Origin: Vulcanimicrobiota bacterium
GTDB lineage: Bacteria > Vulcanimicrobiota > Vulcanimicrobiia > Vulcanimicrobiales > Vulcanimicrobiaceae
Length of the DNA stretch: 64,000 nt
NCBI GenBank assembly: GCA_003168375.1
Contig: PMSI01000001.1
Coordinates: 806,001-870,000, forward strand
Reading direction: 5' to 3'
Shown here: piece after piece, positions 51,435 to 59,630 of the stretch
Layout: every line of letters starts with the position of its first letter
How positions within the stretch are numbered: position 1 is the stretch's first letter
Position numbers and translations under genes: made by a program
The notes under the pieces: generated by a model
What the model saw: only the letters and a program-made list of their open reading frames with translations
What the model was told of the DNA's origin: nothing
Databases searched by the model: none

Positions 51435-52285
51435 ACGGAGTCAAGCTCTTCCTGCGCGACATTCGGGTCGAGCACACGCTCTTCGCGCTGCCGTTCGCAT
51501 ACGTCGGCGCGGTGATGGCGGCGCGCGGGGTCCCGTCGTGGTGGCAGCTGCTGTGGATAACGCTCGCGGTGATCGGCGCGCGCACCGCCGCGATGGCGGC
51601 GAACCGCTACTTCGACAAAGAGATCGACGCGGCGAACCCGCGCACCGCGCAACGCGCCCTCGCCAGCGGGAAGCTGCCGCCGTCGGTGATGCTGTGGGCG
51701 ATCGCGGGCGGCTTGGCCGTCCTGGTGCTGAGCGCCGCGATGCTGAACCCGCTGTGCGTGAAGCTGCTCCCGCTCGCCGCAATCGGCGCGGTCGGGTATC
51801 CGCTCTGCAAGCGCTTCACCTGGACCGTGCACTTCGTGCTCGGCGCCGTCGACGCGTGCGCGCCGCTCGGCGCCTACGTCGCGGTCGCCGGAACGATCAC
51901 GCCGGCTGCGCTGCTGCTGTTCCTCGCCGTGACCGTCTGGGTCGCCGGTTTCGACATCCTGTACGCGCTGATGGACGTGCGCTTCGACGTCGCGAACGGC
52001 GTGCGTTCGTTTCCGCAGGCGTTCGGCGAGCGCAGCGCGCGGCTCTGGCCGGTCGTGCTGCACGTCGTGATGACGCTGGCGCTGCTCGGCGCAGGGATCC
52101 TCGCGCATGCCGGCTGGCTGTACTACGCCGGCGTTGCGCTGGCCGTCGCCGTCACCGTCTACGAAGAGCGGCTGATCGCGCTCGCCAAGGACGTCTTCGT
52201 CCTCAACGACCGCGTCTTCCTGACCAACATGGCGTTCTCGGTGGGCTTTCTCGGCACGACGCTCGCATCGTACGTCGCGCGATGA
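51431..52285 (+). CDS. mqnP: UbiA/MqnP-type prenyltransferase
   Basis: This 284-residue integral membrane prenyltransferase attaches a polyprenyl chain to an aromatic acid. The two Asp-rich metal-diphosphate sites are NRYFDKEIDAANPRT and DILYALMDVRFD, and about nine helices are present. Coupling to a UbiD decarboxylase fits the futalosine-pathway MqnP step (1,4-dihydroxy-6-naphthoate prenylation). A 4-hydroxybenzoate role (UbiA) is the alternative. The start is the GTG overlapping the UbiD stop. Confidence 0.88.
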   Translation: MNGVKLFLRDIRVEHTLFALPFAYVGAVMAARGVPSWWQLLWITLAVIGARTAAMAANRYFDKEIDAANPRTAQRALASGKLPPSVMLWAIAGGLAVLVLSAAMLNPLCVKLLPLAAIGAVGYPLCKRFTWTVHFVLGAVDACAPLGAYVAVAGTITPAALLLFLAVTVWVAGFDILYALMDVRFDVANGVRSFPQAFGERSARLWPVVLHVVMTLALLGAGILAHAGWLYYAGVALAVAVTVYEERLIALAKDVFVLNDRVFLTNMAFSVGFLGTTLASYVAR

Positions 52286-53427
52286 TCCGCACGGAGTTCC
52301 TCGCCGGATTCGGGGCCCTCGCCGGCACCGCCCAAGTGGCGCAGATCTCCCCGTACACGCCGACGCTGCGCTTCGCGGTCGTGTGCCCGCAGAGCGGCCC
52401 CGACGCGCGGATCGGGCGGCAGCTGATCGCCGGCGCGCGCGCGGCGGCCGACGAGCTGAACCGCGAGCGCACCTCGCTCGAGCGCGTGTTGATCTTCGAC
52501 ACGTTCGACGATCACAACACGCCCGCCGACGCGACGGTCCAGGCCAGCTTTGCGACCGGGAACTCCGACACGCTCGCGGTGATCGGCCATCTCAGCGCCG
52601 GTGCGACGCTCGTCACCGAGCCGTCGTACTCGAACGCTCAGATCCCGCTGATCGTCCCGACCGTCACCGACGACCGCATCACCGCGCGCGGGTACCGCAA
52701 CGTGTTCCGCCTCCCGACCAAGGATTCGGACGAAGGCAGCCTGATCGCCGCGTACGTCATCTCGACCGGCTCGAAGGCACCGCACCTCGCGCTGCAGGAC
52801 GGCGACTACGGGGCCGACGTCGCCGGCGGCTTCGTGCGCCGGGCCGGCGCGCTGCACGTCGACGCGAGCACGACGCAGTTTTCTGTCGACAAGCCGGACT
52901 TCGCGAAAGCCGCCGACGCGGTGCTCACGCACACGCCCGACTGCGTCGTGCTGGCCGGCAACGTCGCCGACATGGGGCCGCTCTTGCGCGCGCTGCGCAC
53001 GAAGGGCTTCAGCGGACGGTTCGTCGCATCGCAGGGATTCTTCGACGCGCAAACCGTCAAGGACTACGCGAAGGACGCCCAAGGGCTCGTCGTCTCCACG
53101 AGCGTTCCGTACTATCCGCTCGCACCGACGGCGCTGCGCGACGTGCAGTTCTACGAAGCGCAATACGGGCCGCTCACCCCGGTCGCGGCGTACGGCTATG
53201 CGGCGGTCCAGCTGATCCGCAACGCTGCGCGCCGGACGGGCGCCGCGAACCGGCTCGCGCTGATCCGGGCGCTCGCAAGCGGCGGCGTCTACGACACCGT
53301 GACCGGCTCGTACACGTTCGGCCCGCGAGGCGACGTCCTCGACCCGAACTGCTACTTCTACCGCGTCAACGACGGGAAGTTCACGTACGAGCGCCAAGGC
53401 CATCCCAGCGGGTTCATGCTGAAGTAG
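52282..53427 (+). CDS. Periplasmic binding protein, branched-chain amino acid (LivJ) type
   Basis: This 381-residue protein has the type 1 periplasmic-binding fold of ABC leucine/isoleucine/valine receptors: RFAVVCPQSGPDARIGRQLIAGARAA at the start, VIGHLSAGATLVTEPSYSNAQIPLIVPT, and FRLPTKDSDEGSLIAAYV. A short hydrophobic N-terminus may serve as a signal, but there is no lipobox Cys. Its ATG overlaps the prenyltransferase stop. No permease or ATPase is adjacent, so it may be an orphan receptor or act in quinone-related sensing (speculative). Confidence 0.85.
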   Translation: MIRTEFLAGFGALAGTAQVAQISPYTPTLRFAVVCPQSGPDARIGRQLIAGARAAADELNRERTSLERVLIFDTFDDHNTPADATVQASFATGNSDTLAVIGHLSAGATLVTEPSYSNAQIPLIVPTVTDDRITARGYRNVFRLPTKDSDEGSLIAAYVISTGSKAPHLALQDGDYGADVAGGFVRRAGALHVDASTTQFSVDKPDFAKAADAVLTHTPDCVVLAGNVADMGPLLRALRTKGFSGRFVASQGFFDAQTVKDYAKDAQGLVVSTSVPYYPLAPTALRDVQFYEAQYGPLTPVAAYGYAAVQLIRNAARRTGAANRLALIRALASGGVYDTVTGSYTFGPRGDVLDPNCYFYRVNDGKFTYERQGHPSGFMLK

Positions 53428-53452
53428 TCACTGCCGGCAGCAAGGAGGGTTT

Positions 53453-54724
53453 GTGACGGGACTCTTCTCGGGGACGAAGTCGCTCCGCGTTCGCGGCGAG
53501 CACGCCGCGTTCGTACTGACGCTCTGCTCGTTGCCGCTCACGGTCATCGTGCTGGGCTGGGTGTTTCAACACCAGATCACCTGGCAAGAGATCACGCTGC
53601 TGGTCGTCGTCGCGATGGTCTACGTCGCGTTCGCCCGCGGCCGCCTGCTCGGCGGCGGCCTGCGAATCCACGGCGGCCAGTTCTCGGAGATTCATGCCGT
53701 CGTCGACGAGTGCGCGCGGATGCTGCGCATGCCGGCGCCGCACGTCTTCATCCGCGACGACCCGTTCGTGCCGGTCGTCGCGATCGGGATCGGCGACCCG
53801 TACGCGATCGTCTTCTCGGCGCAGTACGTCGAACACTTCGGCGTCGACGAGCTGCGCTTTCTGGTCGGCCGCGAGCTCGGTCACATCGCGTCGGGGCACA
53901 CCCGCTACACCTCGCTGATGAGCTCGAACGGGCGCGAGAACGGCGTGCTCGCGATCGCGCTCGGCGCCTGGCTGCGCAAGATCGACTACACGGCCGATCG
54001 TGTCGGGCTCCTGTGCTGCGGCTCGCTCGACGCCGCAATGCGGGCGATCGCGGTCGCCACGTTCGGGTCGCTGGGCCGCAAAGTCGACTTGCGCGCGTTC
54101 GCGGAGCAGCTCAAGGAGCTCCACGCCGAACCGTCGCTGCAGATGGCCGAGTGGACGGCGTCGACGCCGTACGCGACCAACCGCATCGCCGCGCTCCACC
54201 GCTTCGCGCGCGATCCGCTCTACACGCTCTGGGCGGCGCGCATCACGGCGAACGCAAACGCGCCCGAAGTGTCCGGTGCCGCGGAGACGGGATACGCAGG
54301 CTTCTGGCGGCGCGCGTGGGCGTACGCGATCGATTTGCTGGTCGTGCAGACGCTCGCACCCGCGGCGGGCTCCTTCGTCAAGGCGCAGGTTGCGTCGGGC
54401 GGCCTCGTGCTGTTCTCAAACGCGCACACGAAGATCACGGTCGGGAACGACAACACGCTGCTCTTCTTCGCGTTCGCCGCGTACGCGATCGTGCTGGTCG
54501 CTCTCACCGGCCAGACGCTCGGGATGATGGTCTCCGACCTGCGCGTCGTCGCCGCGAACCGCGACGCCCGCGTCGGTTTCGGCCGCGCGATCGCGCGCTA
54601 CGCCGCGTTCGTCGCGAGCCTGTTCGCGCTGGTAGGATGGTTCTCGCTCTTCCGCCGCGTGCAGCCGTACGAGAAGTGGTCGCGCACGCGGCTCATCAGC
54701 GGGAGCGCGCCGGTTCGCTCGTAG
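53453..54724 (+). CDS. M48-like peptidase domain fused to RDD membrane domain
   Basis: This 423-residue membrane protein starts with two helices (18-40 and 45-62). An M48-like domain follows to about 265, and then an RDD domain (283-410) with FWRRAWAYAIDLLVVQ and GQTLGMMVSDLRVV. The M48 zinc motif reads R-E-L-G-H instead of H-E-L-G-H, and the later ligand region is DYTADR instead of the common E-x-x-ADR. Proteolysis is therefore uncertain. The GTG start has AAGGAGG four bases upstream. It is tail-to-tail with yihY, overlapping by 29 bases. Confidence 0.82.
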   Translation: MTGLFSGTKSLRVRGEHAAFVLTLCSLPLTVIVLGWVFQHQITWQEITLLVVVAMVYVAFARGRLLGGGLRIHGGQFSEIHAVVDECARMLRMPAPHVFIRDDPFVPVVAIGIGDPYAIVFSAQYVEHFGVDELRFLVGRELGHIASGHTRYTSLMSSNGRENGVLAIALGAWLRKIDYTADRVGLLCCGSLDAAMRAIAVATFGSLGRKVDLRAFAEQLKELHAEPSLQMAEWTASTPYATNRIAALHRFARDPLYTLWAARITANANAPEVSGAAETGYAGFWRRAWAYAIDLLVVQTLAPAAGSFVKAQVASGGLVLFSNAHTKITVGNDNTLLFFAFAAYAIVLVALTGQTLGMMVSDLRVVAANRDARVGFGRAIARYAAFVASLFALVGWFSLFRRVQPYEKWSRTRLISGSAPVRS

Positions 54725-55565
54725 ACTTCGAACCGCGCCGCTCGGCGTACACTCGGGTGAACTCGGCACCGAACAGCAGGATCATCGACGAATAGTACAC
54801 CCAGAGCAGGATCGCCAGCAGCGAGCCCGCCGCGCCGTACGCCGACGCCACGCCGGCCCAGCCGAGATAGAACGCGATCAGCACCTGCCCGATCACGAAA
54901 GCGACCGCCGTGACGAATGCCCCCGTCCACACGTCGCGCCACTCGATCTCGACGTCCGGCAGATACTTGAACATCATCGCGAACAGCAGCGTGATGAGCG
55001 CGACCGAGACGATCCAGTTCACCACGGCGAAGACGAGCCCCGCGCCGGGAAACGGCAGCGCCTGCGCGACATAGGCCGAGACGTACGCGATCGCGGCGTT
55101 GATCGCGGTGGTCACCAGCAGCAGAAAGCCGATCGCGAGCAGCATGCCGAGCGACGCGACGCGGTCGCGGATCGCAAGCCAGAGCCCCTTCTTCGGCGGG
55201 TCGGCGTGCCAGATCGTGTTGAGCGCGTCTTGCAGCGCGGCAAAGAGCCCGGCCGCTCCGAGGACGAGCGCGATCCAGCCGGCGACTTGCGTGACGACCG
55301 ACTGCCGCGGCTTGTCGAGGCTCGCCGCGACCATCTGGCGCACGACGTCGGCGGCCTCACGCCCGGCCGACGCCTGGATCGCTAGGAGCAGCTTGTCCTC
55401 GATCGCGGCGTGTCCGGTCCCGTTCGCGACGCCGATCGCGTAGCCGGCGATCGCGATGACGATGACGAGCACGGGCGCCAGCGCGAAGATCGTAGTGAAC
55501 GCGAGCGCGGCGGCGAGGCGCGGCGCCTTGTCCGCGTTCCACCGCGCGAAGGTTTCTTTGATCAT
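54696..55565 (-). CDS. YihY/BrkB family inner-membrane protein
   Basis: This 289-residue protein has six membrane helices and the YihY (UPF0761/BrkB) pattern: the RLAAALAFTTIFALAPVLVI first helix, NTIWHADPPKKG, a central helix pair, and YGAAGSLLAILLWVYYSSMILLFGAEFTRVYAE at the C-terminus. Family function is not established; transport or envelope roles have been proposed. It follows the acidic protein gene by 21 bases on the same strand. Confidence 0.92.
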   Translation of the reverse strand: MIKETFARWNADKAPRLAAALAFTTIFALAPVLVIVIAIAGYAIGVANGTGHAAIEDKLLLAIQASAGREAADVVRQMVAASLDKPRQSVVTQVAGWIALVLGAAGLFAALQDALNTIWHADPPKKGLWLAIRDRVASLGMLLAIGFLLLVTTAINAAIAYVSAYVAQALPFPGAGLVFAVVNWIVSVALITLLFAMMFKYLPDVEIEWRDVWTGAFVTAVAFVIGQVLIAFYLGWAGVASAYGAAGSLLAILLWVYYSSMILLFGAEFTRVYAERRGSKSTSEPARSR

Positions 55566-55586
55566 CCGCCGGGGGCGCGCGCCCGG

Positions 55587-55805
55587 CTAGTCCTCGTCGT
55601 CCTCGTCGTCCTCGTCGTCCTCGTCGTCGTCGCTCTCGGGGTCGCCGGGGACGCCGCCCGAGACCTCGGGCGGGGGGCGCACGTCCCCGTCGTCCGGCAG
55701 CGTGTCCGGATCGAGGACTTCGGTCGCCGCCTGGTCGGCGCGCTGAGCGGGCGACGGATAGCGCTCTTCGGTGAGGTCGTCCTGGTAGAGGTCACGGCGT
55801 TCCAT
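55587..55805 (-). CDS. Small protein with poly-Asp/Glu tail
   Basis: This 72-residue protein consists of a polar N-terminus (MERRDLYQDDLTEERYPSP), a Pro/Gly-rich middle and a final run of about fourteen Asp/Glu residues. It could be a DNA-mimic-like or ion-binding protein, or a chance frame. No strong Shine-Dalgarno precedes the ATG. It lies 21 bases upstream of yihY on the same strand, which supports expression. Confidence 0.45.
   Translation of the reverse strand: MERRDLYQDDLTEERYPSPAQRADQAATEVLDPDTLPDDGDVRPPPEVSGGVPGDPESDDDEDDEDDEDDED
55591..55633 (-). repeat. 9-base tandem repeat encoding the acidic tail
   Basis: The + strand shows TCCTCGTCG units repeated four to five times, read on the minus strand as Asp-Glu-Asp codons. 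Slippage would keep the frame and change only tail length. Confidence 0.75.
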
Positions 55806-55870
55806 GGACCCAGCGTACCATCGCCGCCGCGAAGGGAAACCGGCAGCCCGCTTTCGCGGTCGGGATCAGC

Positions 55871-56845
55871 ATGAAAGCGATCCGCGTCGGCCGCACCGGC
55901 GGCCCTGAAGTCCTGGAGTTCGTCGACGTCCCGGACCCCGTGCCCGGCCCGGGAGAAGCGCTCGTGCGCCAGACCGCGATCGGGATCAACTACATCGACG
56001 TGTACGTGCGCACGGGCCTCTACAAGCGACCGCTGCCGTTCATCGACGGGCGCGAAGGAGCGGGGGTCGTCGAAGCGGTCGGCGAGGGCGTCACCGACGT
56101 CAAGCCGGGCGACCGCGTCGCCTACGCCGCGACGCCGAACCTCGGCGGCTACGCGGAGAAGAACGCCGTTCCCGCGCGCGAGTTGGTGCTGGTCCCCGAC
56201 GGCGTCGACGACCGCGTCGCGTGCGCGCTGATGCTGCAGGGGATGACCGCGCATTACCTCGCCTACGATACCTTCCCGCTGCACGCCGGGCACGTGGCGC
56301 TCGTGCACGCGGCCGCCGGCGGCGTCGGTTCGCTGCTGGTGCAGCTCGCGAAGGCGCGCGGGGCGACCGTCGTCGCGACGGTCGGCACCGAGGACAAGGC
56401 AGCGCGGGCGCGTGGGTACGGCGCCGACCACGTGATCGTCTACGCCGAGCAAGACTTCGCCGAGGCGACGCGCGCGCTGCTCGGCGACCATGCCGTCGAC
56501 GTCGCATACGACTCGGTCGGCAAGGACACGTGGGAACGCAGCCTCTCGCTGCTGCGCTCGCGCGGCATGCTGGTCGTGTACGGAAACGCGAGCGGGCCGG
56601 TGCCGCCGGTCGAGCCGCAAAAGCTCGCCGCCGGAGGCTCGCTGTTCTTCACGCGGCCGACGATCGTCGACTACATCAAGACCCGCGAGGACCTGCTGCG
56701 CCGCGCGAGCGATCTGTTCGCCGCCGTTCGCGAGGGCAAGCTGCACGCGCGCATCGGGGCGACGTACCCGCTCGCCGACGCCGCGCAGGCGCACCGCGAC
56801 CTGGAAGCCCGCAAGACGACAGGAAAGCTGCTCCTCATCCCCTGA
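55871..56845 (+). CDS. NADPH:quinone oxidoreductase, zinc-free MDR family
   Basis: This 324-residue medium-chain reductase is of the QOR type. GINYIDVYVRTGLY lacks the catalytic zinc ligands of alcohol dehydrogenases, and the Rossmann site is VHAAAGGVGSLLVQLAK. The C-terminal AARKTTGK-type ending (EARKTTGKLLLIP) is typical. It should reduce quinones with NADPH, one electron at a time. A diverged copy of the dispersed repeat sits at its stop. Confidence 0.93.
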   Translation: MKAIRVGRTGGPEVLEFVDVPDPVPGPGEALVRQTAIGINYIDVYVRTGLYKRPLPFIDGREGAGVVEAVGEGVTDVKPGDRVAYAATPNLGGYAEKNAVPARELVLVPDGVDDRVACALMLQGMTAHYLAYDTFPLHAGHVALVHAAAGGVGSLLVQLAKARGATVVATVGTEDKAARARGYGADHVIVYAEQDFAEATRALLGDHAVDVAYDSVGKDTWERSLSLLRSRGMLVVYGNASGPVPPVEPQKLAAGGSLFFTRPTIVDYIKTREDLLRRASDLFAAVREGKLHARIGATYPLADAAQAHRDLEARKTTGKLLLIP

Positions 56846-56858
56846 GTCCTACGAAGGG
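56841..56858 (+). repeat. Diverged copy of the dispersed short repeat
   Basis: CCTGAGTCCTACGAAGGG spans the quinone oxidoreductase stop codon. It matches the CCTGAGCCTGTCGAAGGG consensus of this window at 14 or 15 of 18 bases. Confidence 0.4.
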
Positions 56859-58237
56859 CCAAGGGCGAGCGAGGGCGAGCCCAGATCGAGCCGCTCGAAG
56901 GGGATGACGCGCACGTCGTCGTGCGTGCGCGCGATCTCGCTCGCGAACTTCGACGCGTCGCCGACCAGCACGACGAACGTGTCCGGAACCAGCCCGCGCG
57001 CCGCGAACGCGCGCACCGACTCGGCGTCGACCGCCTGGATGCGATGTGCGTAGTCCTGCATCTCGGCGATCGGCACGTCGTAGAGCACGTGCTCGCCGAC
57101 CGCGCCGGTGATGCCGTCGACCGTTTCGATCGCGCGGTAGAAGCCCCCGGTGACGGTCGCCTTCCGCGTCACCAGATCGTCGTCGGTCGCGGGCGCATCG
57201 GCGAGCGACCGGATCGTCTCGAGCGTCACGCCGACCGCTTCGGCCGCGCGCGCGTGATCGACCAGCGTCGTGGCCAGAAACGTTCCGCACTGCCGCCGCG
57301 CCGTCAGCGACGCGCCGGCGCCGTACGAGAGTCCCCGCTTGACGCGGATCTCCTGGTTGAGACGGCCGCTGTACCCCGAGAGGACCGCGGTCGCGACCGT
57401 CGCGGCGTAGTAGTCCGGCGAGCGCCGCTCGATCGTGAGCCGTCCGGCGACTAGCGCGGTCCGCCCCGCGTCCGGCTTGTCGACGATCACGGCTTGCGCG
57501 CGCGGCGGCGGGACCGCGCCGTGCGGACGTTCGCCGATCGGCCTCTCCGGCGCGCGCCACGAACCCAGCACGCGGTCGGCGAACGCGAACGCTTCGTCGA
57601 CCCCGAGATCGCCGCCGATCACGAGCACCGCGTCGTCCGGCCGATAGAACCGCTCGTGGAACCACGCGACGCGTTCGCGGGTGAGCGTCTGCAGCGTCGC
57701 GGCGGTTCCGGAGAGCGGGTGACCGTAGGGCGCACCTCCGTACGCGACGCGATGCGCGACGCCGCGCGCGACAGCACCCGGATTGGCGTAGGTGAGCGCG
57801 AGGTCGGAGATCGACTTCGTGCGCACGCGCTCGACTTCGTGCGGCGCGAACTCCGGCCGGCGCACGACCTCGTCGAGCAGCGCGAAGGCGTACGGAAACG
57901 CAGGCGTCGTCGCGCTGACGCTGACGATCGAGGCATCGTAGCCGGAGGCGGCGAGCAGCCGCGCGCCGAGCGCGTCGCTCGCGGCGGCGAGCTCGGTCGC
58001 ACTGCGCAGCGCCGTTCCCTGCGTGAGGAGCGCCGCGACCAGCGCGGAGAGCCCGGCTTCGTCTTCGTGCTCGGCGGCACCGCCGCAGCCGACGATCAGC
58101 TGCGCCGCGATCAGCGGGAGGTTGCGCTGCGAGAAGGCGATGACGCGCAGCCCGTTGTCGAGCACGCGCTCGACCGGCGCGGGCAGGATCGCGTCGCGCG
58201 GCGGCCCTGCGGTCGGGATCATCGACATCCCGTTCAT
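56849..58237 (-). CDS. M16 family peptidase homologue lacking the HxxEH motif
   Basis: This 462-residue protein has the M16 (pitrilysin/MPP) two-domain fold but no HxxEH: the corresponding place reads GLSALVAALLTQGT. It keeps the C-terminal-partner signature R..Y (RLNQEIRVKRGLSYGAGA). It is the non-catalytic partner of the active M16 gene just upstream, whose stop overlaps its ATG by 4 bases. The pair probably forms a heterodimeric clamshell peptidase, as in other bacterial M16B pairs. Confidence 0.9.
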   Translation of the reverse strand: MNGMSMIPTAGPPRDAILPAPVERVLDNGLRVIAFSQRNLPLIAAQLIVGCGGAAEHEDEAGLSALVAALLTQGTALRSATELAAASDALGARLLAASGYDASIVSVSATTPAFPYAFALLDEVVRRPEFAPHEVERVRTKSISDLALTYANPGAVARGVAHRVAYGGAPYGHPLSGTAATLQTLTRERVAWFHERFYRPDDAVLVIGGDLGVDEAFAFADRVLGSWRAPERPIGERPHGAVPPPRAQAVIVDKPDAGRTALVAGRLTIERRSPDYYAATVATAVLSGYSGRLNQEIRVKRGLSYGAGASLTARRQCGTFLATTLVDHARAAEAVGVTLETIRSLADAPATDDDLVTRKATVTGGFYRAIETVDGITGAVGEHVLYDVPIAEMQDYAHRIQAVDAESVRAFAARGLVPDTFVVLVGDASKFASEIARTHDDVRVIPFERLDLGSPSLALGPS

Positions 58238-59526
58238 CCCGGAAGGTACTCGATGCTGGTGCGGTTCTCCGGGCGCAGGTACGTGCGCGCGACGCGCAGC
58301 ACGTCGTCGGCGGTCACGGCGAGATACCGCGCCAGATCGCCGTTCGCGACCTCGGGATCGCCGCGTTCGGTCGTCGCGCGCACGAGTTCGAGCGCCACGC
58401 CGCTATTCGTCTGGCGCGAGCGCACGAGGCTGGTCGCGATCTGCGTGCGCACGCGCGCCAGCTCGTTTTCGCCGGGCGGCTCGCTGCAGACGCGCTCGAG
58501 CTCTTCGGTGAGCGCGGCCCGCGCCGTCGCGAGCTCGACGCCGCGCGCGCACGTCACGCGCGCGCCGAAGAGTCCCGGCTGCTCACGCAGATCGGCGGCC
58601 GCGTATGCGCTCGACGCGACTTGCTTTTGATAGACCAGCGCCGTATAGAGCCGCGAGCTGCGTCCCGCACCGAGCACGGTCTCCAGCACGTCGAGCGCCG
58701 CCGCATCCGGATGCGAGGCCGCCGGAATGTGATACGCCTCTTCCGCCGCCGGCAGCGGGACGTTCGCGGCGCGGTACTCGTACGCGCGCTCGAGCGTCTG
58801 CGCCGGTTCGACGACGCGCACGCGGGGGAGCGGCGCGGACGGCGTCGGGATCGGCCCGAACAAGTGCTCGATCCAGCGCAGCGTCTGGTCGACGTCGAGA
58901 TCGCCGGCGATGACGAGCAGCGCGTTGTCGGGCCGGTAGTACGTGGCATGGAACGCGACCACGTCGTCGAGCGAGGCGGCGTTCAGCTCGGCGGGACTAC
59001 CGATCACGCCGCGGCGGTACGGGTGGACTGCGTACGCCTCGCGGTTGACCAGCTCGTCGAGCATTCCGTACGGCTCGGCCAAAATGCGCTGGTCGTACTC
59101 GCCGATCACGACGTCGCGCTCGGTCGCGAAGTTTGCCTCGTTGACCGTCAGCGACGCGAGCCGGTCGGCTTCGGCCCACAGCAGCCGCTCGAGGTGGTTC
59201 GAGGGGACCACCTCGTAGTAGTTGGTGATATCTTCCGAAGTGAAGGCGTTGTTGTAACCGCCGACGTCCTCGGTGAGCCGGTCCATCGTCTCGGGGACGG
59301 TCCGCGAGGTCCCTTTGAACATCAAGTGCTCGAACAGGTGCGCGAAGCCTGAGCGGCCCGGCGGATCGTCCTTCCCGCCGACGCGATACGCGACGTTGAT
59401 CGCAACCGACGGAACCCGCGGATCGGGGACGAGGATGGCGCGCAGGCCGTTGTCGAGGGTCCGGTCGACGTAGCGAATCGGCGCTACGCCGATCGCCGAG
59501 GCGGAGATCGTCGGTAATGCGGTCAC
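58234..59526 (-). CDS. M16 family zinc peptidase, catalytic subunit
   Basis: This 430-residue protein has the inverted zinc motif H63-L-F-E66-H67 and the third ligand E143 (TERDVVIGEY), 75 residues further on, exactly the M16 spacing. No signal peptide is visible, so it is probably cytoplasmic and degrades peptides together with the inactive partner encoded next. The GTG at 59526 is the only start near the conserved N-terminal strand (RTLDNGLRAILV). It diverges from the SOS promoter of the imuA-like gene. Confidence 0.93.
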   Translation of the reverse strand: MTALPTISASAIGVAPIRYVDRTLDNGLRAILVPDPRVPSVAINVAYRVGGKDDPPGRSGFAHLFEHLMFKGTSRTVPETMDRLTEDVGGYNNAFTSEDITNYYEVVPSNHLERLLWAEADRLASLTVNEANFATERDVVIGEYDQRILAEPYGMLDELVNREAYAVHPYRRGVIGSPAELNAASLDDVVAFHATYYRPDNALLVIAGDLDVDQTLRWIEHLFGPIPTPSAPLPRVRVVEPAQTLERAYEYRAANVPLPAAEEAYHIPAASHPDAAALDVLETVLGAGRSSRLYTALVYQKQVASSAYAAADLREQPGLFGARVTCARGVELATARAALTEELERVCSEPPGENELARVRTQIATSLVRSRQTNSGVALELVRATTERGDPEVANGDLARYLAVTADDVLRVARTYLRPENRTSIEYLPG

Positions 59527-59591
59527 GGGATTCCGCCTTCATCCCCGCGCGGGCACTCCGTCCCTTCCTGGGAGCGGCGGCCGAATGCCGG

Positions 59592-59621
59592 TTGACAATC
59601 GAACATATGTTCGATTAGGAT
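59592..59621 (+). promoter_or_regulatory. SOS-regulated promoter of the imuA-like gene
   Basis: TTGACA (59592-59597, consensus -35) and TAGGAT (59616-59621) are separated by 18 bases, and those 18 bases are exactly the LexA palindrome. The expected start point is near 59628, two or three bases before the ATG, so the mRNA is almost leaderless. Confidence 0.8.
59598..59615. promoter_or_regulatory. LexA operator (SOS box), perfect 18-bp palindrome
   Basis: ATCGAACATATGTTCGAT is a perfect inverted repeat containing CGAAC-N4-GTTCG, the LexA/DinR box of Bacillus and many high-GC bacteria. It fills the spacer of the promoter, the ideal place for repression. Confidence 0.93.
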
Positions 59622-59630
59622 GGGTCTCCC

